In this document: in pieces, positions 1 through 12,229 of the stretch
Layout of the letters: each line of letters begins with the position of its first letter
How positions within the stretch are numbered: position 1 is the stretch's first letter
Assembly: GCA_030068075.1 (NCBI GenBank)
Contig: CM057825.1
Span: forward strand, 121,509,434-121,573,433
DNA: 64,000 bases
Direction of reading: 5' to 3'
DNA from: Paguma larvata
Taxonomy: Eukaryota; Chordata; Mammalia; Carnivora; Viverridae
Position numbers and translations under genes: made by a program
The notes under the pieces: generated by a model
Database searches by the model: none
Told to the model about the DNA's origin: nothing
Seen by the model: the letters and a program-made list of their open reading frames with translations, nothing else

Positions 1-777
1 CCTTTCTCAGGGGAACCGGGTTCCCACCTCACAGCTACGCACTAACACCTTCAAAGGGCAGGGAGTCCTTTCCCCTTCTCCTTGATGCGATTAATGAGAC
101 TTAAATTGGCCCAGTGATAGATGAGTTATCCTAAAGGCATCGAATATTTAAAACTGAATTCTCCTTCGACAAAAATAGTCCGTGGGCTTCAAGAGCTGCC
201 GTCCTGATGTCCCTGTTAGCTAGCACGTGATGTCTGCCGGGGCTGAGCGCATTCCTGCTACGCGTTCACCAATGTCAAGGACCGAGACACCCTTCTCTCC
301 TTTTTGCTGCTCCTAGGAAGGCAACGTGTATGCTTTATATCTTTATCTTAAGTGACCAGACTTGTTTTCGGCTGCACCAAATAATTACGTCTGGATGCAT
401 GTGCGCGTAGCACACCCCAGCCCATGCGCTCCTCTGATGAAGGGTTTCTAAATGGAATTCTTCCCTGGAAGTGAGCCTTAAGTGGATTTCTTCACTAAAA
501 CAAGCTCCCGTCCCAGATATCCACGCGGTCCTCGGGGAGAAGTTTCCAGACCATATCCCGCTCCCTGGGGCTGTCTTCCACCCTTTTCCGGGTGTATTTG
601 CTTCCCCTGTACCCATGTTCACCTACCAACTCTCGTAGATCTTCCGCTTCCTGCCCACTACCCCAAAAGTCACCCAACCCCTAAGTCCCAGGGAAAAGCG
701 ACCTCCACCATGAGGCCACCCCTGATTACTCCGAGCGCCTCAGTCCTCTCTGGACCCCTAGACTAGTTGCTGGGAAG

Positions 778-985
778 AGTAAACGTTTTAGCGTTGAAGG
801 CCATATGGTCTCTGTCACACCCACTTAACTCCGCCATTGTAGCACAGACAGCCATAGACGATACGGGAATTAAGGAGCATGGCTATATTCTAATAAAATT
901 TTATTTACAAAAACAGTGGCAAGCAGGATTCGGCCCGTGGGCTGTAGTCTATGAACTCCTGCCCCAGAGACCTGTACAGTGGCCG
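778..985 (-). repeat. Ancient interspersed repeat, family uncertain
   Basis: The block with the words GGTCTCTGTC, ATTTACAAAAACAG and GGCCCGTGGGCTGTAG matches a widespread old eutherian repeat remembered from many genomes. It is diverged and its name is not certain. Confidence 0.5.
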
Positions 986-1635
986 CTGCTGGAGCCCGAC
1001 TGAGGTCATCTCTAGTGGCTGCTAATGGTTCCCAGCTGCCCCTTCTCTACCTTGGCTACCAGGTAGAAAGTTACTTTGCCCTGCGTCCACTCTGCACCCA
1101 CCCAGAGCTAACAAAGGGCTGACGGAAGTGAAGGTACAAAATGCCAGCCACGTGCCTCAAGGCAGCACCAAGTTTGTGATACGATCCATACTCCAGAGCT
1201 CCCTCTGGGACCAAGGCTGAAGGAAGCCAGTCTCCCAGCAAGACCACATACTCGCTTAGCTTTGTTCCTTGGCCTCATCCTGCTTCCTCACCTCCCTTCT
1301 CCTCGGTAAACGAAACGCTCCCAACCAAATCTCTGTCTTGGGCTTGACCTCTAGGAAACCAACCTGAGATGAGACGTTGAAACCCAAGCTCGTCTCATCT
1401 TCTTCCCTTGGCTGTCTTAGGCTCCCAAAGGTGCATCCTGCCCGAGAAGACCGTGAGAGCCTTGGAGGGTGGGGAATGCCAAGGACATGCTTCGGCGCAC
1501 TTGTAGAAGACCAAGAACACAGAAGCTAACAGACGTGGGCTCTGCCACCGACCTGGTTTGGGTCTTAGGACAGTAAGAATAACAATAAAAATAGAGGCCG
1601 GTGGCGAGGACAGGGAGCACGCCTTGAGCAGCATA

Positions 1636-1760
1636 CTATGTGGCAGGCACTATGCCTGTTAGTTACTTCAGCGCCTACTCAGAGCAGTATTAGGAAGGTT
1701 CTGTTGTTGGCCCGTTTGTAAATGAGGACACCTAGGCTCAGCGAGTGCCCACGTCACCCA
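1636..1760 (-). repeat. MIR fragment
   Basis: The antisense MIR pattern is visible: tATGTGGCAGGCACTATGC, then TGTAAATGAGGACACCTAGGC. The copy is diverged. Confidence 0.5.
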
Positions 1761-2205
1761 TTTTACAGATGAAAGCAAGAAGGGCTGCCTCGAAGAGCCG
1801 CCATCATTATTCACACAAAGGACAAAGTGCCCAGCAGCCGGCGGATTCTCCGAAAACATTTCGCTTTATTATCAGGTCTTGTTGTGAGTTGGCTGATATC
1901 CACTCAGTTGACGTTCTTTTCTCCTGACTCGATTCTTTTTCCAGCCCCTCGCTCTGCACGTTTTTACCCCCCGCTCCCCTGAGCTTTTCATTTTGCACAG
2001 GACAAGGAACTCTAACGTGAGAAAATCAAGCTTTGTCCTGAGCTTCAAGGCAGTCGAGCCTCCCCACTCAGGCCCCCTCCTGTGGACCAATGATTCACGC
2101 CCCCCAGAAATGATCGGAACATGCTGCGGGAGGAGGAACACTGCATCGCATCTACTCATTAATGTATTCAACAGATACTTAACGAGTGCCCACATATCTG
2201 CCAGC

Positions 2206-2490
2206 TTCCAAGATGGCCCCCAGTGATTCTCTCATCCTGGGATTCATGCTATCATCGAGAGTGTGCCATCTTGAAAGTGGAGCCTCCTGACCCAATCAGA
2301 GGAGGGCAGCCCTCGCCAGCATCTTGACTGTGATCTCAGGACAGGCCCTGGATCAGAACCATCTGGTCAAGCCCGTCCCCAATTCCCGACCCAGAGAAAC
2401 CATGGGAGATAATAAATGATCATACCTGTCTTAAGCCATCAAGTAGGATGTTTTGTTATGCAGCATTAAATAACTAACACGGTACTCAAA
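2206..2490 (+). repeat. MaLR-type LTR fragment
   Basis: The 3' end reads like a MaLR/ERVL LTR: AGAAACCATGGGAGATAATAAATG, TTAAGCCATCAAG, TTTTGTTATGCAGCA and TAACTAACAC. The AATAAA is the old LTR poly(A) signal. Confidence 0.55.
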
Positions 2491-2525
2491 GGAATATTAC
2501 ACAGCAGTTTAAAATAATGATTGTG

Positions 2526-2757
2526 AGGGGTGCCTGGGTGGCTCAGTCGGTTAAGCGTCCGACTTCAGCTCAGGTCATGATCACAGGGTTCGTGAGTTTA
2601 AGCCACACATTGGGTTCTGTGCTGATAGTTCAGAGTCTGGAGCCTTCTCTGGATTCTGTGTCTCCATCTCTCTCTCTGCTCCTTCCCTGGTCATGCTCTG
2701 TCTTTATCTCTCTCTCAAAAGTAAACATTAAAAAATTTTTTAAGTAAATAAATAAGT
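2526..2757 (+). mobile_element. Felid SINEC (tRNA-derived)
   Basis: The GGGTGCCTGGGTGGCTCAG head, CT-rich middle and A-rich tail with AAACATTAAAAAA are all present. The flanking AAAATAATG words (2511 and 2758) look like the target-site duplication. It sits inside an older L1-like fragment. Confidence 0.9.
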
Positions 2758-2904
2758 AAAATAATGTTTATGATAAGTTTTAGGTCTTAAGAACAAACCA
2801 GCGAAATAATTGTAAACAAAGCAAAACACAAAATACAGGAAAAAAATATGAAGAATTCGAATTCATAAAGACAAGCAGATATTATTCTCATTTCTACGAG
2901 GAGA

Positions 2905-3110
2905 TACCATATTTGAGAAGTGCTTACTAATAAGCCAAATACTCTCTATATACTATTTTATTTAACTCTCAAATCAACCCTGTATCATTATGCCCATTTC
3001 TCAGTTGGCTTAGAGACATCAACTAGCTTGTTCAAGGCCACAGAGCTAGTAAGTGTTGGACTTCGGTTTGAACCCAAGACTGACTTGCAACTCCATTGTT
3101 TTCTAGCCAT
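2905..3110 (-). repeat. MIR
   Basis: Antisense MIR core: CCCATTTCTCAGTTGG, CAAGGCCACAGAGCTAGTAAG, then GGTTTGAACCCAAG. Confidence 0.7.
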
Positions 3111-4609
3111 GAATTCTACGGCCTATAGAGGGAATAGAAAGGAGACGCATTATGCTGTATGTTTTTCAGGGATTTTATTCTTGTACTTTTGTGTTGTCTA
3201 CAAGGAACAACGAGGCCGTTAATAACCAGGAAAAAAATAACAGTTATTGTCCTTATAAACAAAAATGAAACAAACAGAAAGGGTTCTTTCTTGCCGGAAT
3301 CCAAAGGAGAAAGGAAATATCCATTTTCGTTTATCGTGTTTCTCAGACGGACGTCTACCGGCATTCAGGGTGAGATGATGCTCCCTTGTGAGGGTCTCCC
3401 TGATACCCCATAGGATTTTAGCACCGCCACCCCTGTCCGCCAAATGTCCCACAGCAGATACTGTCAGTGCCTTGCCACCAACCTGTGGGCACCCACCCCT
3501 CCAGCCGGTGCCACCGGCTGCCAACACCGGCGACCTCCCGCTTGGTAACTTTCGCTCTGTTTGGGGAACACGCTTGGTTCCCACACAAGGCCACCCGGAA
3601 GCGCCAAAGCATCAGCGGCTCCGGAAGCAGACCTGAACTGGTGCTGAACTAGAACTTGGGGGCTCAGTTCCCCCCCTCCCCTGCCCCTCCGTGGCAACGA
3701 CTCTGAAGGCACCGCCTGCTCTGCCAGAGTCCCCAGCAGGACTCCAGCTCCAGTCACCCAGGTGTTAAGTGGCCTGCCACACACCCTTTATTGGCTTTCT
3801 ACCTTACTACCCCTCACCTAACAGCCTTTTCTGGGACCTCCTCCTAAAACCATGACTCGCCCTCCTATCCTGGTCTCAGGGTCAGCTTCTTCTGGGGACA
3901 TCAGGCCGAGGCAGCTCCCCAGGTACGCTGACCCTGAAAAAGGTCCTACAACTTCCAAACACCCAGGCTCAAAGGGAGCAACACTCTTCCGGCCTAAGAA
4001 ACCATTCAAGTCCCACACCTGCTTTCTAGTAAAAAAAACCTCCAGCTCCAAGAAAAGTCCACGGCGACGTCCTTTCCTAGAGAACTCCCCCCAAAAGTCG
4101 TCAGACACAGGCTCTGTGCCTGCTGCTCTCCCATCCTCCAGCTGGTTCAGCGGAGTCCCTCCCCAGGGTTCAAGAAACAGACATGATTTGTAGCGTAAAA
4201 TAATCCCTGGCTTTGGGCTGAGCGCCACTCCAGGAGGGAGACCGTCACCGCCACGGTGATGCCCGGAGCTACCAGTCACTGAGAGTTTGTCATGGACCTG
4301 AAAGAAGGTAAGACTCGACGCAAATTATTGATTCTGATTCCCCTAACAAGAAGAAATGGAGCTGCCTGGAGGCCAAGAGTGCCTAGACATAAATTCAAAG
4401 TGGGCAGTGCATTTGGTCCACAAAGGCTTACTGGGAAAAAAGATATATTTATTTAGGCAGCAATTACTAAGTTCCAGACAACATGCTAGGTAGAGGCGTT
4501 CGGCAGTGACCAAGTCACACATGCTCCCCCTTTCTCAGAAGCCACTTTCTACTGGGGTATTGGGTTCAATCAGGATGACTTCTTCCTCTGCCCCCAGGGG
4601 ACATGAGGC

Positions 4610-4762
4610 AGTATCTGTAGACATCTTTAGTTGTCATAACTAGGGAGTGAGCGTGTTACTGGCATCTAGTGGGTAGAGGTTGAGGATGTTGCTAAACCCT
4701 GTACAATGCACAGGGAAGCTCCCACAACAAAGAATCATCTGGATTAAGATGTCAAAAGCATC
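4610..4762 (+). repeat. hAT-type nonautonomous element
   Basis: The words TGGCATCTAGTGGGTAGAGG, GATGTTGCTAAAC, ACAATGCACAGG and CCACAACAAAGAATCATCTGG fit a common old hAT-Charlie MER element. The 34.25-34.42 kb block is another diverged copy. Confidence 0.6.
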
Positions 4763-4953
4763 AGGGCACCTGGGTGGTTCAGTCGGTCGAGGATCCGACT
4801 TCAGCTCAGGTCAGGATCTCATGGTTCGTGCGTTCAAATCCCGCGTCGGGCTCTGTGCTGAGCTCAGAGCCTGCTTGGATCCTCTGTCTCCCCTCTCTCT
4901 CTCTCTCTCTGTCCCTCCCACCACCCCCTCAAAAATAAACATAAAAAAAAAAA
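4763..4953 (+). mobile_element. Felid SINEC
   Basis: The head is GGGCACCTGGGTGGTTCAG, with a short (CT)n block and a 3' A-run. Near-matching AAAAGCATCA and AAAAGACATCA words flank it. Confidence 0.9.
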
Positions 4954-5772
4954 GACATCAAGAGTATCAAGGTGGAGAGACCCTGTAAGAGAGGAAGGAG
5001 AAGAGAGAATGACAAAAACCAAACCGAGGATACTGAGACGTGAATCCTGGGCTAGCGTCTCCTCTTCCGTGCCGGAGCTCAACCTGGGAAATGCTATTTG
5101 CTTTAGGAGGCGCCCCGCGTCAGCATCCACCAACGGAGGCCGGGTCACTTTCTAAACAAGCGCCCGTCACAGAACGGAAGTCTGAAGGAAGTCCCAGACA
5201 AGCTTTCCACCTCCAGCACATGCCACAGCTCGGTGTGGTGCTGGGTTTGCCGACTGCTCTCTCTGCCAACCCCCCCCCCTTTCTGTAAGGAGAGATGCGA
5301 TGAGGCGTCTTTTCAGTCATTTTACACATCTTGCCATTTACTTATTCCACCTCATTTCACAATGGGTTTGAGGCAGCCAAATCGATGTAAACAAACAATC
5401 CTACACCCAAACCAGGGACAATACCGATTAGAATAAGGGGTGTGGAGGGTTGTTGTCTGTTTAGAAACTCTTCTCTTGAAGAACTCCCCCTCAGATATGC
5501 CGTGCACACAAACACACACCTGCTCCATGGGGGTCCTGTTCTGTCTGTGAGATTTGGACGTACCTGACTCTTCCCCTGGGCAGCAGTGAACACGTGATCC
5601 CAGAGTGACCTGTCCGAACACGTGACTGGTGCTGGGACCGGCATGAGGCCAACCACAGACCCCTCCGAGGTTTTTTTCCGACCTTGTGGAGAACTACGGC
5701 TGTCCCATTCTCTGGGGTCTGAAAGTTAAGGACAATGCCGCATTAGGGCTGCCAGCCCAGGGAAAGAGCCAA

Positions 5773-5902
5773 GGGAGCAGTTGAGTGGCTCAGCCGGATA
5801 AGCCTCCAACTTCGGCTCAGGTCACGATCTCACAGTTCTCAGGTTCAAGCCCCACATCAGACTCTGGGCTGGCAGCTCAGAGTCTGGATCAGATCCTGTG
5901 TG

Positions 5903-5950
<48 letters not shown>

Positions 5951-6019
5951 CCTCTCCTGCTTATTATGCTTTCTCTCTCTCTCTCAAAAATAAATAAACA
6001 TTAAAAAATTTTTTTGAAT
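5773..6019 (+). mobile_element. Felid SINEC with long (CT)n
   Basis: The head is diverged (GGGAGCAGTTGAGTGGCTCAG) and the tail is AAATAAATAAACATTAAAAAA. The pyrimidine block at 5905-5947 is about 21 CT units. Confidence 0.88.
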
Positions 6020-7175
6020 TAAATGAAGGAAGCCACAAAACCTAGAGATGGAGAGCTAGGGCTCTGAGAACACCTGTTGAGACCCAGCGATGTCTAAAGG
6101 TCCGTGACGTGGTATCCCGAATCTACTTGCTGGCACTCGGTGTCTGTCACTGGAATGTCAACATTCCTGACACAGTCCGGGGCCTAGAGCAAGAGAAGAG
6201 CAAAATGGAAAGCAGAGAGCAGGCGGTGAGGACCCAAGCAGGTTTGAATCTGGTTGCGTTTGGGGGTCAACAGAGGTTAGGGTGATCTGTTAATCCTTCT
6301 CCGTAGGTTTGCCGTGAGAACATTCAAGCTCCTTAGGCGACGCAAAGCTTGTCCCTAGCACTGGCTTCTCAAAACATGACGGGCTCTGGAGAAGGAAGGC
6401 TGAGCTGTGGAGAGGATGTTCTCGCCGGTGGACACCCTTCAGCAAATACAATCACGGGCTTTGCAAAGCTGTTACCCAGACTCTGTTGTCCATGTGGAGG
6501 GAGGCCCCTCCTTACAGGGCTGGTCGGCTTGATTCTGCGGGATCGAGAGAAAGCCAGCCCGCTCCAACTCTGCACACTTCTGAAGCTTCTCTCCACAGGC
6601 GAACATGCATGCCTACCCCTGGCTGGTTCTAGAACACGCTAGCCACTAATGATCCTCAGCCTGTTTCTGCTCTTTCCTGCTTCGAACTAAGTTTACTTAT
6701 ACCAGCTCCTGAAGGTTCTGCCCTCCCCTACTGAGAAGTGAAGTTCAGGAGAGTTAGAATCTCCTGTCCTCTGGTCCCGAGGAAGACCGTAGCCAGGGGC
6801 CTGGAGACAGACGTCGGGGCGGCCATCCTCAAGAGCCTCCCTCGTCCTCACCTCCTGTCTCTAGGATTAACGCAAGTTGTGAGGATCTCACGTTACCAGC
6901 AAGCTGTCACTGCAGGGAGGATCGCAAATGGCTCCAACCCAAGTCACAGACTGTGCCGGAGTCTCTGTCCTTACAGAGAAAAAGAAGAAAAGCCGCCGTG
7001 CCCCTAACCCTGTCTGGGAGCAGGAATGCTTTCACGAAGCCTCGTCTGGCCATGTGCCTCACTGGAGTTCCAGGGTCAAAGGCAGGTCTGTAGCAGAGCA
7101 TGACGACACGACGCTCGGGAAGACAAGGTGTGTTTGTTTTGTTGGTGCTGCTGCCCTTGGAACCGTGCCAGTGGT

Positions 7176-7345
7176 TTCCACACACGGTGCTTCATTTCAC
7201 CTTCCCGGCAATCCCGGGAACGAGGTAGCAACACCACCACTTCCTATGGCAGGAGGGAGAAGGTGTGTACTTTGCCCAAAGTCACGCCATTGGTCAGAGG
7301 CAGAGCCCACGAGTTCGGACCCATGTCTAAGGGACCTCCGAGCCC
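7176..7345 (-). repeat. MIR fragment
   Basis: The antisense MIR pattern includes TTTGCCCAAAGTCACGCC, GGTCAGAGGCAGAGCCC and GAGTTCGGACCC. Confidence 0.5.
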
Positions 7346-7497
7346 ATGCTCTGGTCTCTGCCTCCGACCGTGACAGGTGGGCACCACGGAACCCCAGTGG
7401 GCATGCTGAACATGCCCCTGGGGTTCATGAACAAAAAAATGCGCTCCTTATCAGAGCCACGTGTGAGCCACACCATTAAAAAAATGGGTTTTCTGCA

Positions 7498-7709
7498 GGG
7501 CGCCCGGGTGGCTCAGTCAGTTAAGCATCCGACTCTCGATTTCAGCTCAGGCCACGATCTCCCAGTTCGTGGGATCGAGCCCCACGTCAGGCTCTGCGCT
7601 GACAGCAGGGAGCCTGCTTGGGGCTCTCTTTGCCCCTCCCCTGCTGCTGGGTGTGCTGGCTCCCCCCTCTTCGATAAATACGTAAACCTAAAAATAAAAA
7701 TCAAATATG
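7498..7709 (+). mobile_element. Felid SINEC
   Basis: The head is GGGCGCCCGGGTGGCTCAG and the tRNA-like B box (TTCGTGGGATCGAGCC) is kept. The tail is short and degenerate. Confidence 0.9.
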
Positions 7710-8062
7710 ATATCTGGGAGGCGTCAACCTTTAGTTGAGGATCTACCCCTTGTCCCAGGGCCCAACTCAGTTCGCTGGATAATTAGGGCTCTTAAGACAG
7801 TGTTTCTCAAAACGGGGCCCAGGCCCATCTTTTAGCAGCAGCGCCGGGCAGAAGGGCGAGCCTGTTAAATCGCCACGTGTCCCGGTCACACGCCCAGACT
7901 TGCTCTCTCCGCATCTCTGCCCCGAGAGACCCGAGAGAATGAGGCTCGGCTGACAGACCTCATATGCACGAGAACCTGCAGAGAACCTATTCCCCACTGG
8001 GCGCATGCTAGGGGCCCTACCTTCCTGTCCTTACTGTGATGCTTCATTGCATACGGCCACAA

Positions 8063-8380
8063 GGGCAGGGGGAGGCAGGGGGAGGCAGGGGGAGGCAGGG
8101 GAGGCATGGGGAGGCAGGGGGGCAGGGGGGGCAGGGGGAGGCGGGGGGAGACAGGGGAGGCGGGGGGAGGCAGGGGGAGGCAGGGGGAGGCGGGGGAAGG
8201 CAGGGGGCAGGGGGAGGCGGGGGGAGGCAGGGGGAGGCAGGGGGAGGCAGGGGGGAGGAGGAGGCAGGGGGTGCGGGGGGAGGCAGGGGGGGAGGCGGGG
8301 GGAGGCGGGGGGGGGAGGCGGGGGGGAGGAGGAGGGGGGGCAGGGGGGGCGGGGGGAGGCGGGGGGAGGAGGAGGGAGGG
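8063..8380. repeat. G-rich minisatellite (GGGGGAGGCA)n
   Basis: About 318 bases are almost all G, A and some C on the plus strand, built on a unit near 10 bases (GGGGGAGGCA) with length variants. Dozens of runs of four or more G follow each other at short spacing. The C-rich strand is the sense strand of SHISA9 intron 2. Proline- or glycine-rich frames here are artefacts of the repeat. Confidence 0.95.
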
Positions 8381-8511
8381 TCAGAAACGTTGATGGAGCG
8401 GGGAAAACACCAGCCAAACAGATTTGGGGATTCGAATCCCAAAGTAGCCGCTCAGACGAAGGCATGACTTCCCTGAGCAGGTTTCCCACGTGCTCTTCAA
8501 CACCCACTGTT

Positions 8512-8862
8512 AGAAGCTGTTTGTATGTCCCCCGCGATTCATATGTAAAAGCCCCGACCCCCAAGGCGACTGTATTTGGAGACCGGGCCTGTGAGGAGGT
8601 GATTAGGGCCACAAGGGTGGGGCCCTAACCTGCCAGCACTGATACTCCTTTTAAGCAGCAGCAGAGGCATCAAATAGCTCACAGCGAGGAGGCAGGTATC
8701 TGGAGGCCAGGAGGAGAATTCTCACGAGAAGCCCAAAGGGCTAGACCTTGATCTTGGCCTTCCCAGTCTCCAGAAGAGTGAGAGATACTTTTCTGTTGTT
8801 GAAGCCAGGGAGTTCGTGGTATTTTGTTACAGCAGCCTGAGCTGCCTGAGCGGACGCGTACT
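8512..8862 (+). repeat. MLT1-type MaLR LTR
   Basis: The words GATTCATATGTAAAAGCCC, GACTGTATTTGGAGACCGGGCC, GGGTGGGGCCCTAA, CTTGATCTTGGCCTTCC and GTATTTTGTTACAGCAGCC follow the MLT1 consensus order closely. Confidence 0.85.
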
Positions 8863-8879
8863 ATTAAGTGAAACAAACA

Positions 8880-9095
8880 AAGTGCGAAGCTGTTTCTGAA
8901 TGTTAATAAATGTACTGAGTGTCTCTGGGAGAACAGACAGGAAAACTTGTTACAGTGATCACCTCCGAAGAGAACAGGGCACTGAAGGCAGGGGACACTT
9001 CCTGCTCACTTGACACTCTTTCTACTGCTTGATTTTTTTCTCCGGATACACATTGAGCTATTCAGATACATAAATACATTAACGTTTAAACTGCA
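8880..9095 (+). repeat. Probable L1 3' end fragment
   Basis: The arrangement GAGAACAGGGCACTGAAG, then CACTCTTTCTACTGCTTG, then an AT-rich end resembles the 3' UTR of old mammalian L1s. The assignment is weak. Confidence 0.35.
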
Positions 9096-9105
9096 TTCTA
9101 AGTAC

Positions 9106-9283
9106 GGGCGCCTGCGTGGCGCAGTCGGTTAAGCATCCGACTCTTGATTGTGGCTCAGGTCGTGATCTCACGGTTCGTGAGACGGAGCCCGCCACTTGAG
9201 ATTCTCTCTCTCCTTCTCCCTCGCCCCTCTCTCCTGCTCATGCTCGTTCGCTTTCTCTCTAAAATTTAAAAAAAATAAGGATA
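9106..9283 (+). mobile_element. Felid SINEC
   Basis: The head is GGGCGCCTGCGTGGCGCAG, with the usual box-B region and a CT-rich end. The tail is AAAATTTAAAAAAAATAA. The middle is shorter than in the other copies. Confidence 0.88.
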
Positions 9284-9956
9284 TGGAATAAAAACCACTC
9301 TATGTAAATGGGCAGAGGACACTGCCCAGAGCCCTAGGGAAGCGGTCCTTCTGGGAAACCCCTGGTGACACAAACCACCCGAAAATCCATCCCTAAAACT
9401 CCAAGGCAAGGGCAGCGGCGGGGGAGGGGCTGTGGTTCGCAAGAGGGCCGGCTAACTGTAGGAGGGTACCCGGCAGTATAGTCTATTCCGGGTTGTAATA
9501 GTGATCCCAGAAGAGACGTCTTTGGGGGTAGGGAGCAAATAAATGAGTCCCGCTCCTTTCCAGACAGCCCACACTGTGCCAAGGGTGGGGGGGCAGGTCA
9601 GCAGAGAAACAGTTATCCGACATCAGCTGTGGGCACCAAGGAGGGGCTGCACAGAACTAGACACTGGAGTCCCTTCTTGCGCAGGGGTCTGGGGCCAGAG
9701 GGAGCAGCTAAAATCACGTTCAGCCGGCATCACCCACCGTGGCTGTTTCTCGGATTGAGCACCAGATGAAGTCACTGGCTTGTGTTTAGGGGCCAAGTTC
9801 TATGAAAAATGCAGATCTCGAAATGCTAGAATCACACTCGGGAGGAGCCCGTGGGAAGTGAGCCTGTCTGAGGCGAAAGCAGACTCCTGTCTCCCATCTC
9901 CTTTCACATATGTTCGTTGTGTGGAATGACCAGAAATACCGACATTATTTATGTCC

Positions 9957-10008
9957 CTCTCGCGCGCGCACACGCTCTCTCTCTCGCTCTCTCTCTCTGG
10001 CTCCCCTC
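9957..10008. repeat. CGCGCGCA / (CT)n low-complexity tract
   Basis: A short CGCGCGCACACG stretch is followed by imperfect CT repeats. Confidence 0.8.
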
Positions 10009-10686
10009 TCCCATTCACTTCTCCCCATCCCTGATCTGATTGAATCAGCACGGCTTACAGGAACTTCTGCCCGACTCCCCTCCAAAGTAAGGTAAGGAAA
10101 CGTGGCAGTGGGCTGGCCTGCCCCTCCTCCAACCACGGAAACTTAGAGAATTGTTATATTCAGATCTCCATGGCTCAAGCATCCTGTTTCCTAGCAACCC
10201 TCCAAACGCTTTGGTGCAGGGTTGGAACGAGGACTCCCAGGCTGGCTGCGGTGGCTGCGGTGGTGGTGGCTCCCACGAAGGAGGCTGCCTGCAAGCAAAA
10301 TGGATCGCCTTGGGCCGTAATGAGCTTACCACCAAAGAAGGGGCTCAAGGACGGCCAAGTTAACATTCAGCCGGCAGCATTCTTCAAAGTTAGTTCTCCA
10401 GACGTGATTCCCTCTCTACATCCACAGTTACCATACAAGAAGATGTTTCTCCTAGATCGAATGGTTTGAAAAACATTGATATGAATGCCATTGTAAATGG
10501 CTTCATTGTGGGGAATTTCCCCAGTCTTTAATGGGTTACTGTGTTTCTGAAAATCTCCAAGAGGCCAGACAGCATGGAGGTATTCCCAAATTTATTTGGC
10601 CAAGAAACTCTCATTTTGGACAACAGCTCAGGGGACTAGTGTTCAGTGAAACACTCACCGGGAAGCACTATTAGAAGGACAGATCA

Positions 10687-10923
10687 GGGGTATGTGGGCG
10701 GCTCGGTCAGTAAAGCGTTCGACTTTGCCTCTGGTCTTGACCTCACGGTTCGTGGGTTCGAGCCCCGCGTTGGGCTCTGTGCGGACGGCTCGGAGCCTGG
10801 AGCCTGCTTCTAATTCTGTGTCTCCCTCTCTCTCTGCCCCTCCCCTGCTCACCCTCTGTCTCTCTCTCTCTCCTTCTCTTTCAAATATAAACATTAAAAA
10901 ATTTTTTAAAAATAAAAATAAAA
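10687..10923 (+). mobile_element. Felid SINEC
   Basis: The head is diverged (GGGGTATGTGGGCGGCTCGG). The body is well kept (GGTTCGAGCCCCGCGTTGGG) and the tail is AAATATAAACATTAAAAAA. Confidence 0.9.
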
Positions 10924-11019
10924 TTGTAGAGAGTTTATACTTAGTATCTCACTTTGTTCCTTCTCATTTCTGAATAGTCTTTCTCCATGTTTACTTCTAT
11001 AACCCCTTCCCTTCCCTTA

Positions 11020-11410
11020 CCAAACTCTCAGCGTATTGGGCTTCCTTTATTTTCACAGGCAAGGTGAAGTATCTTCCTGCCTCAGGGCCTTTGCACATTC
11101 TGTTTTTTTCTGCTGAGAATACCCCTTTCCCCCACTCTTCCTTTGGACGCTTCCTTCTCATTCATCCTTAGGCCTCACTTCAATTGTCACCTCCTTGGTG
11201 ACCCTAGCCTTGTCATCTCTTATCCCATTGCCTTCCTGGTTTCGTCCTATACATCCCACAAATAATAATTCTTACTTTTATCTCTTGAATATAAGAACAG
11301 TTTTCTATCATTCACTTGCAGGCTCCAGAGGTCAGAGATGTGGCTTGTTTTTTTGTTCCATGAGCACAGTGTGCAAACGAGACAATGCAAGACAAAGGCC
11401 TGTGGAATGA
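11020..11410 (-). repeat. L2 fragment
   Basis: The antisense L2 3' pattern is clear: CTCAGGGCCTTTGCACATTC, GGCCTCACTTCAATTGTCACC, CCTTGGTGACCCTAGCC, then GCTCCAGAGGTCAGAG. Confidence 0.75.
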
Positions 11411-11874
11411 ATATGTAAAACAGAAGTCATTCTCTATGGAAAGGATTGAACAAGACAATAGGCCCCATTTTCAACGGCACGTTTACAAGAATGCATGTGC
11501 GTGCTTCGTCTTGCCCTTTGTGACATCAACCGGGATTTCAAAAACAAAAATAAACACAAGGATGTACTCTGAATGCGGTCCTGGATTGACGTGCCTATAG
11601 GAAACGAAGAGCAATGCAGTGTGGATACCTAGTTTTACGGTCGTAGGACTTGATACATGGAAACAGCTTGAGAACCTAAGAGAAGAGAAAGTTACCAAAT
11701 GCCTCAAAGTATCCGTTCACTTGTTCGTTCGTTCCTTCATTCACTCAACAGAGATACAATTCATCTGCTGCTCTACATTCGCTTGAACCTGGCGACACCC
11801 CGCTTCGGGCAGACACCTAGCGGTCATGAGTGAGAGCCCCCAAAAGGAACCCTAGGGGTGCCTGTTCTGGGTGG

Positions 11875-12065
11875 AAGAGCGAGCCCTGGCTTTGCAGTCA
11901 GATCACAGGGTGTTTGAAATCCATGTATCAGAAGGATAATCTGTGCCTGGTTAACTCTGTCAGATACAGACAATCCTCCCTGCTTTCTCTTTGGCAAGAG
12001 AATTAAATGAGATAATATATTTGAAACATCCAGCACACAGCGGGTATCCAATAAATGCTTTCGGT
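11875..12065 (+). repeat. MIR fragment
   Basis: Sense MIR pattern: GGCTTTGCAGTCAGA at the start, AGAATTAAATGAGATAATAT, then CCAATAAATGCTTT at the end. Confidence 0.65.
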
Positions 12066-12203
12066 GCTATTATTTTACCCCCCAAGGATGCCTCACAGAG
12101 TGTTTCACATACAGCGATGGCTTAATAAGATGGGCTGGCCTGAACGGAAACCTTCCTGAAGCAAGCACAACGGGCCACAAAGACTGCAAACCAAGAACAG
12201 GGA

Positions 12204-12229
12204 ACACACACACACACACACACACACAA
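12204..12229. repeat. (CA)n microsatellite
   Basis: About 12 uninterrupted CA units. Confidence 0.95.

Noticed and set aside
3818..4279. 153-codon minus-strand frame with a 113-codon frame opposite
   Set aside because: No homology recognised, no splice or promoter context, and frames open on both strands suggest base composition.
8005..8628. Gly-rich and Pro-rich frames of 130-207 codons
   Set aside because: They are translations of the G-rich minisatellite in several frames at once.
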